A DNA stretch of 6,181 bases from an uncultured Muribaculaceae bacterium (GTDB taxonomy: Bacteria; Bacteroidota; Bacteroidia; Bacteroidales; Muribaculaceae): contig CAJTPK010000056.1 in assembly GCA_910578075.1 (NCBI GenBank), forward strand, positions 1 to 6,181. Reading direction: 5' to 3'. The position numbers and the translations under genes are program-made. Under the pieces are notes generated by a model. It did not search any database, had not been told where the DNA came from, and was given only the letters and a program-made list of their open reading frames with translations. Below are positions 1 to 6,130 of this stretch, piece by piece; position 1 is the first letter of the stretch; each line of letters opens with the position of its first letter.

Positions 1-624
1 TTTCAGGTCAAGATATGGAGAGAAGTTCCTGCGGAATATGTTGTGTAGTTCACCGCGGACTGTGGCGAAGATGGGCACGCTGGTGTAGTTGTCATATTCA
101 TCCCATACATCATCGTAATCAAACCACCCCATCACACCGACACCTACACCGGCGAATATCTCGGGAGTTATCTGTACGCCTTGAGATGTGGAAAACATTA
201 CTCTGCTCCAATTGTAGTCTCCGAAGCCTATGACGGTGGAGAAGTTAAGAAATCCGCGATAGCGTGGAGCTTTTTCCCATCCGTATGGTTCGTAGTCGTA
301 GTCCTGGCCGGTGCTCGGGTAGCTGTAGTCATAATTATAGTTGTAATTATGGTTGTCGGAGTTTGTCCAGGTTGAATTTCCGGAACTTCTGTATGGCTTT
401 TCCTTGGTGATTTTTTCAACTTCCGACATCTTGTAAACAAAGATATTGCCATCCTGAGTCTGTATCTTCACGCTGGAATCAGGCACCAGCTCAAGAATAA
501 CTCCCCGGATTACACTGCCGTTTTTGAGATACACCACTTCCTGGAGCTCTTCTGCGTGAACACTCAGCATGCCTGCGAGAAGCATGCTAAAAATAACCAA
601 CATCTTTTTGAAAGTCTGTTTCAT
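1..624 (-). CDS. Outer-membrane beta-barrel-like secreted protein, 3' end outside window
   Basis: Open reading frame of 208 visible codons from ATG at 624, still open at the window edge, so the C-terminus is missing. Residues 1-24 form a signal peptide: Lys-rich start (MKQTFKK), hydrophobic core, likely cut after VHA at 24. Residues 28-75 (VVYLKNGSVIRGVILE, then KIQTQDGNIFVYKMSEVEKI) match a small N-terminal module I know from many Bacteroides barrel proteins. Residues 85-115 are a Tyr/Asn/Asp-rich linker. From about 122 alternating strands begin (RGFLNFSTVIGFG, IFAGVGVGVMGWF, SVPIFATVRGEL, FSPYLDLK), as in a porin-like barrel. Expected location is the outer membrane; the role is unknown. It starts 26 bases after the ketosynthase stop on the same strand and could be read through from the operon, but nothing links it to polyene synthesis. 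No Shine-Dalgarno; AATAAAAA lies upstream of the start. Confidence 0.8.
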   Translation of the reverse strand, partial: MKQTFKKMLVIFSMLLAGMLSVHAEELQEVVYLKNGSVIRGVILELVPDSSVKIQTQDGNIFVYKMSEVEKITKEKPYRSSGNSTWTNSDNHNYNYNYDYSYPSTGQDYDYEPYGWEKAPRYRGFLNFSTVIGFGDYNWSRVMFSTSQGVQITPEIFAGVGVGVMGWFDYDDVWDEYDNYTSVPIFATVRGELHNIFRRNFSPYLDLK

Positions 625-650
625 AACGGTCAGTTTTTATTGTTAAAAAA

Positions 651-1877
651 TCATTGCCGGGGTTTGCGGATCACAAGTGCTGAGTTTGTGCCTCCAAAGC
701 CGAAAGAGTTGGAGAGTATGATGTCGAGAGGCATATCTACAGTCTGTTTGGCTATGTTTAGGTTTGCTGCCGCCTCACAAGGGGTGTCAAGGTTGATGTT
801 AGGGGCAACAAAGTTGTTGCGCATCATTATCACACTATACACAATCTCACTGGCTCCTGCCATCCAGCATTCATGTCCGGTCATGGATTTGGTGGAGCTG
901 ATGAGCGCTTTCTTCCCGCGGAACAGCCGGTCGAGAGCCGCAGCCTCAAATTCATCACCCTGAGGAGTGGATGTGGCGTGGGCATTGATATAGTCAATCT
1001 CGTCTGCTGTCACACCTGCGTCCTCCATTGCGCGGATCATGGCCTTTACTGATCCGTCATCGCTTGGCTGAGAGATTCCCCCGCCGTTGGAAGAGAAGCC
1101 GTATCCTACTACTTCCGCTAATATTTCAGCACCGCGTGCCACTGCGTGGTCATAATCCTCAAGAACGAGAGCGGCTGCGCCACCACTCGGTATAAGGCCA
1201 TCGCGCGACGCATCGAATGGGCGCGAGGCTTTATGCGGTTCATCCATACGTACGGAGAAAGCGCTCAAGGCATCGAATGTGGCCATGGAATAATAATTTG
1301 TTTCCTGCGCACCTCCGGCGAGCACCATATCCTGTAATCCCTGCTTTATCAGCATATAGGCGAGGCCAATGGAATGAGATCCGCTGGCGCAAGCTGCGCT
1401 GACGGTGAAATTGACTCCCTTGAGATGGAAGATGGTGCTGAGATTCATATTCACAGTAGAATTCATCGACTGGAATATGAAGCCTGATCCCAATAAGGCA
1501 GAATCATGTTTTTCCCTCATTATCTCCGCTGCCTCTATCACCGGTTTGGCGGATGAGTCATTGCCGAAGATTATACCTACTTCATTCTCACGAAGATATT
1601 CATCGGTTATGAGCGCTTCTTCAAGCGCCTCTTTTGCAGCCATATAGGCATATTCAGCCTCTTCTGACAGCCCTACACGCAGGCGGCGGTCGATCACTCC
1701 TTTCAGTTTAGGACGTTCCACGATGCCGGTCAATCCGGAACGGTAGCCGTAATCGAGGCGTTCCTGTTCTACACCTATACCGGACTTGCCGTTGTAAAGC
1801 GAATCCTTGACTTCTTCCTTATTCTTGCCGATACAGGACCATATACCCATGCCTGTTATCACAACTCTGCGTGCCAT
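651..1877 (-). CDS. Beta-ketoacyl-ACP synthase, FabF-like (KAS II type)
   Basis: Condensing enzyme of 408 residues, usual length for KAS I/II. Such enzymes join malonyl-ACP to an acyl-ACP with loss of CO2, in the cytoplasm. Thiolase-fold landmarks are in order: RVVITGMGIWS at the N-terminus, nucleophile Cys163 in AACASGSHS, His300 in NAHATSTPQGD, Lys330 and His335 in KSMTGH, and the Gly-rich GFGGTNSA at 393-400. All three catalytic residues are present, so this is an active ketosynthase and not a chain-length-factor partner, which would lack the Cys. The ATG at 1877 overlaps the FabG stop by one base (TGATG), implying translational coupling. The neighbouring ammonia lyase and ketoreductase argue for a dedicated aryl-polyene/flexirubin-type elongation enzyme and not housekeeping FabF, which normally sits beside acpP. 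The exact acyl substrate is inferred. Confidence 0.93.
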   Translation of the reverse strand: MARRVVITGMGIWSCIGKNKEEVKDSLYNGKSGIGVEQERLDYGYRSGLTGIVERPKLKGVIDRRLRVGLSEEAEYAYMAAKEALEEALITDEYLRENEVGIIFGNDSSAKPVIEAAEIMREKHDSALLGSGFIFQSMNSTVNMNLSTIFHLKGVNFTVSAACASGSHSIGLAYMLIKQGLQDMVLAGGAQETNYYSMATFDALSAFSVRMDEPHKASRPFDASRDGLIPSGGAAALVLEDYDHAVARGAEILAEVVGYGFSSNGGGISQPSDDGSVKAMIRAMEDAGVTADEIDYINAHATSTPQGDEFEAAALDRLFRGKKALISSTKSMTGHECWMAGASEIVYSVIMMRNNFVAPNINLDTPCEAAANLNIAKQTVDMPLDIILSNSFGFGGTNSALVIRKPRQ

Positions 1878-2602
1878 CAGTATAATCCTCCGTTTATGGA
1901 GATTGTCTCTCCTGTTATGTATGATGATTCTGCGGATGCAAGGAAACCTACGAGGGCTGCCACTTCTTCCGCTTCTCCGAAACGTCCGAGGGGAACAAGT
2001 TTTTTTAGATTCTCCTCATCCAGATCTTTCGTCATGTCTGACTTGATGAAGCCGGGAGCCACAGCATTGACAGTCACTTTGCGGGGGGCGACCTCCTGGG
2101 CGAGAGCCTTTGTCGCACCGATGAGCGCCGCTTTGGCCGCTGAATAGTTAGCTTGTCCCGGGAGTCCCTTTAGTCCGGAGAGAGAGGCTATGTTTATGAT
2201 TCGTCCGAATCGCTTTGTGAGCATTCCCTTGAGCACACGGCGTGTCACGAAGAAGAAGCCGTCAAGTGTGGTATTGATAACGTTGTGCCATTGGTCTGTC
2301 TGCATGAATATGAGCAGATTGTCTTCACGTATGCCGGCGTTGTTCACCAGCACGGTGATGCGGTCGCCGGAATGGGAGTCTTCCCACATTTCCAGAGCCG
2401 CGTCAACTGATTCTTCTGAACTGACATCGAACGGAAGAAGCTCGGCTGTCCCTCCGGAGGCGATAATGTCATCTGCAACCTCACGGGCGGCGCTTTCATT
2501 TGAGCGGTAGTTTATGATTATACCGAGACCCTGCGATGCGAGGCGTCTGCATATTGCAGCGCCGAGTCCGCGTGAGCCTCCTGTAACCAATGCGTAGTTC
2601 AT
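1877..2602 (-). CDS. fabG: 3-oxoacyl-ACP reductase, FabG-type short-chain dehydrogenase
   Basis: Classical SDR of 241 residues, standard for FabG. It should reduce beta-ketoacyl-ACP to the beta-hydroxy form with NADPH in the cytoplasm. Visible motifs: cofactor-binding TGGSRGLG (7-14), NNAG (87-90), the catalytic tetrad Asn110, Ser140, Tyr153 and Lys157 (YSAAK), PG after the active site (183-184), and the C-terminal ITGETISINGG typical of FabG. Arg11 in the Gly-rich loop favours NADPH (family knowledge). The ATG at 2602 shares its A with the lyase stop TAA (TAATG), and its own stop overlaps the ketosynthase start. This places it firmly in the lyase operon, so it probably acts on polyene intermediates and not on bulk fatty acids. 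The gene symbol marks the family; it may not be the organism's essential fabG. Confidence 0.93.
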   Translation of the reverse strand: MNYALVTGGSRGLGAAICRRLASQGLGIIINYRSNESAAREVADDIIASGGTAELLPFDVSSEESVDAALEMWEDSHSGDRITVLVNNAGIREDNLLIFMQTDQWHNVINTTLDGFFFVTRRVLKGMLTKRFGRIINIASLSGLKGLPGQANYSAAKAALIGATKALAQEVAPRKVTVNAVAPGFIKSDMTKDLDEENLKKLVPLGRFGEAEEVAALVGFLASAESSYITGETISINGGLY

Positions 2603-4122
2603 TATTTCAAATATCGGATGATGTTGGTTCGTAAATAATTTTCAGTGCGTGCAATATCCTCATAAAATGGGGTGTCTTCCACGAATTTAGGGCATATGCC
2701 GCGTATAGCATCATATTGGGCGCGAGTCTTTAGCGCGAGTTTGTCTGCCAGCTCAAGACAATCCGTTGCCTGGGCAAGGGCGATGAATAGAATTGACATC
2801 ACCTGATAAGCGTTGTCGATCACTTTGCGGCAAAGAAGGGCGGAGTTGGTGCCCATGCTTACTATATCCTGGTTGTCGTTGTTGTTGGGTATGCTGTGCA
2901 CATAGTTCGGCATAGCCAGAGTCTGGCATTCCGCAGTTGTGGATGTTGCGGTGAACTGACACGCCTGCATCCCATAGTTGAGCCCAAGCACTCCAAGGTT
3001 GAGGAATGGCGGTAATATTCCGTTGATGCGGTCGTGGAAAAGATAATTGAGCTGGCGCTCAGCAGTCATTGCCACGCGCACCATGGCTATCTTCACTTTG
3101 TCTTCTTCCAGAGATATGTAGTCTCCATGGAAGTTGCCTCCATGGTAGATATTCCTCGTGGTATAGTCTACGATGGGATTGTCGCATGCGGAGTTGAGTT
3201 CGTTCTCCAGCACGTCCGCTGTATTACGGAGCGTATCAAGAACTGGCCCGTATATCTGGGGTATGCAACGTAACGAATAATATGCCTGCACCTTGTGCTC
3301 GAAATAGGAGTCTTTGTTTTTCACCGGGTCATACAACTCATGCTCCCTTTTCTGGAGGTGTCGGCTTCCTTCGCTCACCTCGCGCAGCCACCGGGCTATT
3401 ACCTGTTGCCCCGGCTGACGGCGGCAGATGTTTTCTTCAACCGCCATGTAGTCATCAAAAGAGTCTGCTATTTCATTTATCCAGGCTCCGGCAATCACTG
3501 CATATTTGACAAGATTCTCAGCATAATATTGGTTCACAATGGATATGCCGGTCATAACTGATGTGCCGTTGGTGACGGATAACCCTTCGCGGACGTATAT
3601 CTCCATCGGTTTGAGACCGGTTTCCTCCATCACTTCTGAAGTGGGTCGCCATTGATCTTTGTAGTGCACTTTCCCTTCGCCGATCAGGCAAAGTGCGATG
3701 TGGGCGAGCTGTACAAGGTCTCCGCTTGCGCCCACGCTGCCATGCTGAGGAATAAACGGGTATATACCACGGTTTACAAATTCTTTCAGTAGCGTGATCA
3801 CAGTAGGGCTGATGCCTGACCTGGCCTGCAGGAACGTGCCGATACGGGCAATCATGGCTGCCTTGACTTCAATGTCGGAGAGTGGCTTGCCGGCGCCTGT
3901 AGCGTGGCTTCGGATGATGTTATATTGTAGCTCTTTGAGATGATTGTCGTCAACGCGCCATTGCGCCATAGGCCCGAATCCAGTGTTTATTCCGTAGATC
4001 ACCTTATCGGTTGCGAATTCTTTCAAAAACCGATGGCATTTCTCAACATTCCCCATTTCGTCAGCGGGAAGCGACAGGGTTTGTCCGTTGAATAAAATTT
4101 CGTATGCTGATGACAGGTACAT
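2602..4122 (-). CDS. Aromatic amino acid ammonia lyase (tyrosine/phenylalanine type, HAL/PAL/TAL superfamily)
   Basis: 506 residues, the length of bacterial HAL/TAL enzymes. These remove ammonia from an aromatic amino acid to give the trans-acrylate; with tyrosine the product is p-coumarate. The MIO electrophile forms from Ala132-Ser133-Gly134 in GSVGASGDL. Other active-site matches are the catalytic-base Tyr43 in VIYGINTGFGP, Asn185 in SVTNGTSVM, YYSLR ending at Arg285, and Asn315 in CDNP. Gln418 (NDNQDIVSMG) stands where histidine lyases carry Glu, as in PAL/TAL. The selectivity pair is Ser72-His73, the HAL-like form. From memory, motifs such as SIPNNNDNQDIVSMG and YHGGNFHGDYISLE match the Flavobacterium johnsoniae tyrosine lyase closely. 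No hut genes are nearby; coupled fabG and ketosynthase genes point to a polyene starter role. A histidine lyase (hutH) is the less likely alternative. First gene of the operon, behind the promoter at 4216-4246. Confidence 0.9.
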   Translation of the reverse strand: MYLSSAYEILFNGQTLSLPADEMGNVEKCHRFLKEFATDKVIYGINTGFGPMAQWRVDDNHLKELQYNIIRSHATGAGKPLSDIEVKAAMIARIGTFLQARSGISPTVITLLKEFVNRGIYPFIPQHGSVGASGDLVQLAHIALCLIGEGKVHYKDQWRPTSEVMEETGLKPMEIYVREGLSVTNGTSVMTGISIVNQYYAENLVKYAVIAGAWINEIADSFDDYMAVEENICRRQPGQQVIARWLREVSEGSRHLQKREHELYDPVKNKDSYFEHKVQAYYSLRCIPQIYGPVLDTLRNTADVLENELNSACDNPIVDYTTRNIYHGGNFHGDYISLEEDKVKIAMVRVAMTAERQLNYLFHDRINGILPPFLNLGVLGLNYGMQACQFTATSTTAECQTLAMPNYVHSIPNNNDNQDIVSMGTNSALLCRKVIDNAYQVMSILFIALAQATDCLELADKLALKTRAQYDAIRGICPKFVEDTPFYEDIARTENYLRTNIIRYLK

Positions 4123-4164
4123 TGCAGTATCCAGTTATTTTCGTTAGCGTCCTATTGCAAAAGG

Positions 4165-4191
4165 CTATTGGAGTTGTTTAAACAACTCCAT
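4165..4191 (-). other. Possible 8-codon leader ORF inside the operon leader
   Basis: Downstream of the predicted transcription start and 42 bases before the lyase ATG, an ATG opens a tiny frame encoding MELFKQLQ followed by TAG. Its codons 2-7 are the palindrome at 4169-4190, so any translation would run through the hairpin. It has a single Phe and no run of Tyr or Phe, so a classic amino-acid attenuator is not supported. It could equally be a chance ATG. Confidence 0.25.
4169..4190. promoter_or_regulatory. 22-bp perfect palindrome in the lyase operon leader
   Basis: Each half is TGGAGTTGTTT or its complement, meeting at TTTAAA with no mismatch over 11 pairs. As RNA it would fold to a 9-bp stem with a UUAA loop. 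It lies some 20-40 bases after the predicted start site, so it could be a repressor site, a leader hairpin affecting stability or translation, or a weak terminator of the upstream transporter gene. On the minus strand the stem is followed by ATAGCCTTTTGC, a poor U tract, so a strong terminator is unlikely. Confidence 0.6.
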
Positions 4192-4209
4192 TGTTAAAAT
4201 GTTTTAACA
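4192..4209. promoter_or_regulatory. Inverted repeat at the predicted start site of the lyase operon
   Basis: Eight-base arms TGTTAAAA and TTTTAACA are separated by two bases. The repeat begins just after the -7 box of the operon promoter and covers the likely transcription start. A two-base loop is too tight for a stable RNA hairpin, so an AT-rich operator for a dimeric DNA-binding protein is the better guess. No regulator gene is in the window. Confidence 0.45.
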
Positions 4210-4215
4210 GTAATG

Positions 4216-4246
4216 CAAAGTTACTAAAAATTTCAGAATCAGCAAA
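4216..4246 (-). promoter_or_regulatory. Bacteroidetes-type promoter of the ammonia lyase operon
   Basis: On the minus strand, TTTG at 4246-4243 and TAACTTTG at 4223-4216 are separated by exactly 19 bases. This fits the Bacteroides primary-sigma consensus (TTTG, 19-21 bases, TAnnTTTG) in every defined position. Transcription should begin near 4211-4207, giving a leader of about 85-90 bases. The promoter sits just after the transporter stop at 4258, so the operon need not depend on readthrough from that gene. Confidence 0.75.
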
Positions 4247-4257
4247 TTGTTGTGCTA

Positions 4258-5196
4258 TTATTTTGACGGAGCTGAGTCAGGTTGAGGGGATTTGTCATCG
4301 GAAGGCAGCGCACGGCTCATTGTCACAAGCCACACTCCGCTGAATATGAGCACTACCGCCACGCCCTTGATGATGGTGAATGTGTCGAGTCCGAGCCATA
4401 TCCCGACAGCCGTGGCAAGGATTGGCTGCACATAATTGTACATCCCGACTATTGTAGGGCGCAGGTTCTTCTGTCCGATCATTATGCAGATATAGGCGAT
4501 ATAGGTCGCTCCTATGACAACCGCTGCGATTCCGAGCCATTCTGTGGCGCTGATGGCACTCCAGTCGGTGGAGAGTATCAGGGGTGATGTGGCAGGCAAT
4601 GTCACTACTGTTGCCGATAGAAACATCCATTTCATCAGCGTGACCAGGGAATACTTGCGGATGAAGTTGCGGAAGAACGTGAGATAGAGGGCGTAACTAA
4701 GCTGCGCCATGAGCACGATAATATCTCCGAGAGGAGCGTTGGCTGCTTCCGCGCCTCCGGAGCTGTTTCCTAACACAAGGATTATTGCGCCGGTAGCTCC
4801 TAAGGCTATGCCTCCGGCTTTCTTGCCGCTGATGGGTTCGTGAAGGATGAGCCACGCAAGGACCATGACCCACATAGGCATGGTGGTTGTCACGAGAGAA
4901 GCCTCGCTTGGGGTGGTGAGGCTGACGCCGATGATAAAACATCCCTGGTTGAAACAGACACCGAGCATGCCGGCGCCGAATAGTCTGAGCTTATCTTGCC
5001 AAGGCACATGCTCATGAGGCATGAAAATGGAGGTAAGCCAGAACAGCAGGGCAGCTCCCGCCATGCGGAAGTCTACAAGAATGAGCGGGGCGACAACACC
5101 GGATGTAAGCACAATCTTTACAACCGGAGCCATAAGCCCCCATGTGGTATTGGCGCAAAGCATTGCCAGATGTCCCTTGATTTTGAAATCGCTCAT
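4258..5196 (-). CDS. EamA/DMT-superfamily inner-membrane transporter
   Basis: 312 residues with ten predicted membrane helices (about 8-30, 35-58, 70-92, 98-119, 126-143, 157-176, 184-206, 219-240, 246-268, 273-295). It is the usual two-EamA-repeat layout of the drug/metabolite transporter superfamily. The first repeat has the family pattern in which SLTTPSEASLVTTTMP precedes a helix ending in LHEPIS; the second ends with NYVQPILATAVGIWLG before the last helix. The C-terminal 18 or so residues (SDDKSPQPDSAPSK region) form a polar tail. Relatives export amino acids, metabolites or drugs; the substrate cannot be told from sequence. It faces the same way as the lyase operon, 135 bases upstream, but that operon has its own promoter, so a link is only possible. 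A -7 box and palindrome precede the ATG at 5196. Confidence 0.88.
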   Translation of the reverse strand: MSDFKIKGHLAMLCANTTWGLMAPVVKIVLTSGVVAPLILVDFRMAGAALLFWLTSIFMPHEHVPWQDKLRLFGAGMLGVCFNQGCFIIGVSLTTPSEASLVTTTMPMWVMVLAWLILHEPISGKKAGGIALGATGAIILVLGNSSGGAEAANAPLGDIIVLMAQLSYALYLTFFRNFIRKYSLVTLMKWMFLSATVVTLPATSPLILSTDWSAISATEWLGIAAVVIGATYIAYICIMIGQKNLRPTIVGMYNYVQPILATAVGIWLGLDTFTIIKGVAVVLIFSGVWLVTMSRALPSDDKSPQPDSAPSK

Positions 5197-5218
5197 GAAA
5201 TTCTACACTTTTACAATG

Positions 5219-5226
5219 CAAAATTA
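5219..5226 (-). promoter_or_regulatory. -7 box for the EamA transporter gene
   Basis: TAATTTTG on the minus strand fits TAnnTTTG exactly and lies 23 bases before the transporter ATG. No TTTG box appears at 19-21 bases upstream, where the palindrome lies instead, so the promoter may be weak or activator-dependent. The predicted start leaves a very short leader. Confidence 0.5.
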
Positions 5227-5250
5227 CATAAATTCGCGCGATTTTATGTA
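5225..5250. promoter_or_regulatory. 26-bp near-perfect palindrome, candidate divergent operator
   Basis: Outer arms TACATAAA and TTTATGTA enclose a core TCGCGCGA; 12 of the 13 base pairs are symmetric, with only 5233/5242 mismatched. The terminal TA of each end is also the first two bases of an outward-facing -7-like box (TAATTTTG to the left, TACTTTTA to the right). A bound dimer would cover both promoters. A 9-base direct repeat, ACTTTTACA, is found at 5207-5215 and 5250-5258, on either side of the palindrome. Confidence 0.6.
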
Positions 5251-5256
5251 CTTTTA
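5249..5256 (+). promoter_or_regulatory. Weak -7-like box for the DUF695-like gene
   Basis: TACTTTTA matches TAnnTTTG except at the last base and mirrors the transporter -7 box about the palindrome centre. There is no TTTG at the expected upstream distance. It would give a leader of about 60 bases before the ATG at 5323. Weak call, based mainly on symmetry. Confidence 0.3.
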
Positions 5257-5322
5257 CATCCAATACATTCGGAGGCCGGATTCTTACCATAATGCGGACT
5301 CGGGAAAATAAATGAAATTTTT

Positions 5323-5781
5323 ATGGAAAAAGGGAAAGAATACAGGATTGTGCTGCCGGAGGATAAGTTTGCAACCATCAAGTTCAAGAAGTCGTTGATG
5401 AAGCCTGGTGTGGGTATAATCAATCAGGGTCTGGCTGATTTTAGGCCAAGAGAAGTTTTCGGTTGGTATTGCGAGGTGTTGTGCAGGATTGAAAAGACAA
5501 AGTTTAATGGCTTGCCTACAGATGCGGAGCTACAGACGCTTTATGAATTTGAAGATATCCTTAACGGCATGGTCAAAGGGCCTGATGCTGATCATCCCAA
5601 TGGATTATTCGTGGGGCATCTTATCTGTGACGGGGTAATGAAGCTTATGTGGATGGTTAACAATCCCGAGGAGGTCAACAATAAATTCCAGAGCTATATA
5701 CAAAGTGACAGTTATCTACGGAGATTCCAATATTGCATGGAGCCGGATCCTGAGTGGAAAAGTATACAGCATTTTTTATAA
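5323..5781 (+). CDS. Small hypothetical protein, DUF695-like
   Basis: 152 residues, no signal peptide and no membrane helix, so probably cytoplasmic. The pattern resembles DUF695: an aromatic strand FGWYCEVLCRIE (46-57), the turn GLPTDAEL (63-70) leading to a helix with YEFEDIL (74-80), a strand FVGHLICDGVMKLMWMV (96-112), NNPEEV, and the closing acidic DPEW (142-145) before the C-terminal FL. This assignment is from memory of the family pattern. The family has no established function. The ATG at 5323 follows an A-rich stretch (AAATAAATGAAATTTTT); an ATG at 5312 is out of frame. The gene diverges from the transporter across a palindromic gap, which suggests shared control but not shared function. 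A decayed RhuM fragment follows immediately, so the neighbourhood to the right is not conserved coding DNA. Confidence 0.7.
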   Translation: MEKGKEYRIVLPEDKFATIKFKKSLMKPGVGIINQGLADFRPREVFGWYCEVLCRIEKTKFNGLPTDAELQTLYEFEDILNGMVKGPDADHPNGLFVGHLICDGVMKLMWMVNNPEEVNNKFQSYIQSDSYLRRFQYCMEPDPEWKSIQHFL

Positions 5782-5807
5782 TACCGCTGCAATCTTGCGG
5801 ATATCTT

Positions 5808-6017
5808 ATCAATAATATATTCAAAGAAGGCGAATTACAGCGCAATTCAGTTGTCAAGGAATACTTGACAACTGCCGCAGACGGCAAACGCTATCGGACT
5901 AAATATTATAGTCTTGACGTAATAATATCTGTTGGATATAGAGTTAAGTCATTGAGAGGCACATAGTTCTGTCGGTGGGCGAATAAGGTGCTAAAGGAAT
6001 ATCGGCACAAGCTGTGA
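5808..6017 (+). pseudogene. RhuM-family protein remnant, truncated and interrupted by a stop
   Basis: The frame from 5808 reads INNIFKEGELQRNSVVKEYL, then YYSLDVIISVGYRVKSLRGT, a clear match to the N-terminal part of the RhuM (virulence RhuM/Fic-associated) family. TAG at 5964-5966 stands where intact relatives have a Gln codon (RGTQFR). The same frame continues as FCRWANKVLKEY, again RhuM-like, to TGA at 6015. One C-to-T change would make the stop from CAG, and TGT for the usual Arg is also a one-base change. The upstream start region of the family is missing; the ATG that opens this frame (5754) lies inside the preceding gene and is not a real start. Only about 65 residues of a protein usually above 300 survive. 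RhuM genes often travel with islands, phages and restriction loci; function is unknown. Positions 6018-6084 show nothing recognisable. Confidence 0.8.
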
Positions 6018-6085
6018 TACTCGATACCTTTTAAGATCCCCAATGTGACCCTTAAAAAGACAATATTAGGCATTGTTTAAAAATA

Positions 6086-6120
6086 AAAAGTCCTGTAAGT
6101 GAGCCACTTACAGGACTTTT
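6086..6120. terminator. Strong bidirectional hairpin terminator
   Basis: A perfect 16-bp stem (6086-6101 with 6105-6120; arm ending GTCCTGTAAGTG) closes a 3-base loop. On the minus strand the stem runs into TTTTTATTTTT, so it is placed to end the tRNA-Ser transcript 11 bases after its CCA. On the plus strand it ends in TTTT and would also stop reading from the DUF695-like gene and the RhuM remnant. Confidence 0.88.
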
Positions 6121-6130
6121 GTCTGCCTGT

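Noticed and set aside
556..963. Plus-strand frame of 135 codons
   Set aside because: It lies opposite the ketosynthase 3' end and the barrel gene start, both well-supported genes; its translation shows no family pattern.
3034..3561. Several plus-strand frames inside the lyase gene
   Set aside because: They are opposite a 506-residue gene with intact active-site motifs and have no recognisable domains.
2602..4122. Histidine ammonia lyase (hutH) as the name for the lyase
   Set aside because: The Glu of histidine lyases is Gln418 here, no hut genes are nearby, and fabG and a ketosynthase are translationally coupled to it.
4169..4190. Palindrome as a plain terminator of the transporter gene
   Set aside because: It lies downstream of a strong promoter for the next operon and lacks a good U tract on the minus strand, so a leader or operator role fits better. 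It is kept as a regulatory element.
5012..5290. Minus-strand frame of 92 codons overlapping the transporter start
   Set aside because: It runs out of frame across the transporter N-terminus and the divergent promoter region; Cys- and His-rich composition is typical of a shadow frame.
5754..5966. Open frame of 70 codons starting inside the DUF695-like gene
   Set aside because: Its ATG lies within the preceding coding sequence and the first residues have no RhuM likeness. Only the part from 5808 matches, and it ends at a stop inside the family homology. Treated as a pseudogene.
5782..6130. Attachment-site duplicate of the tRNA-Ser 3' end
   Set aside because: I looked for another copy of the GGTTCGAATCCC and acceptor sequence in the window and saw none.
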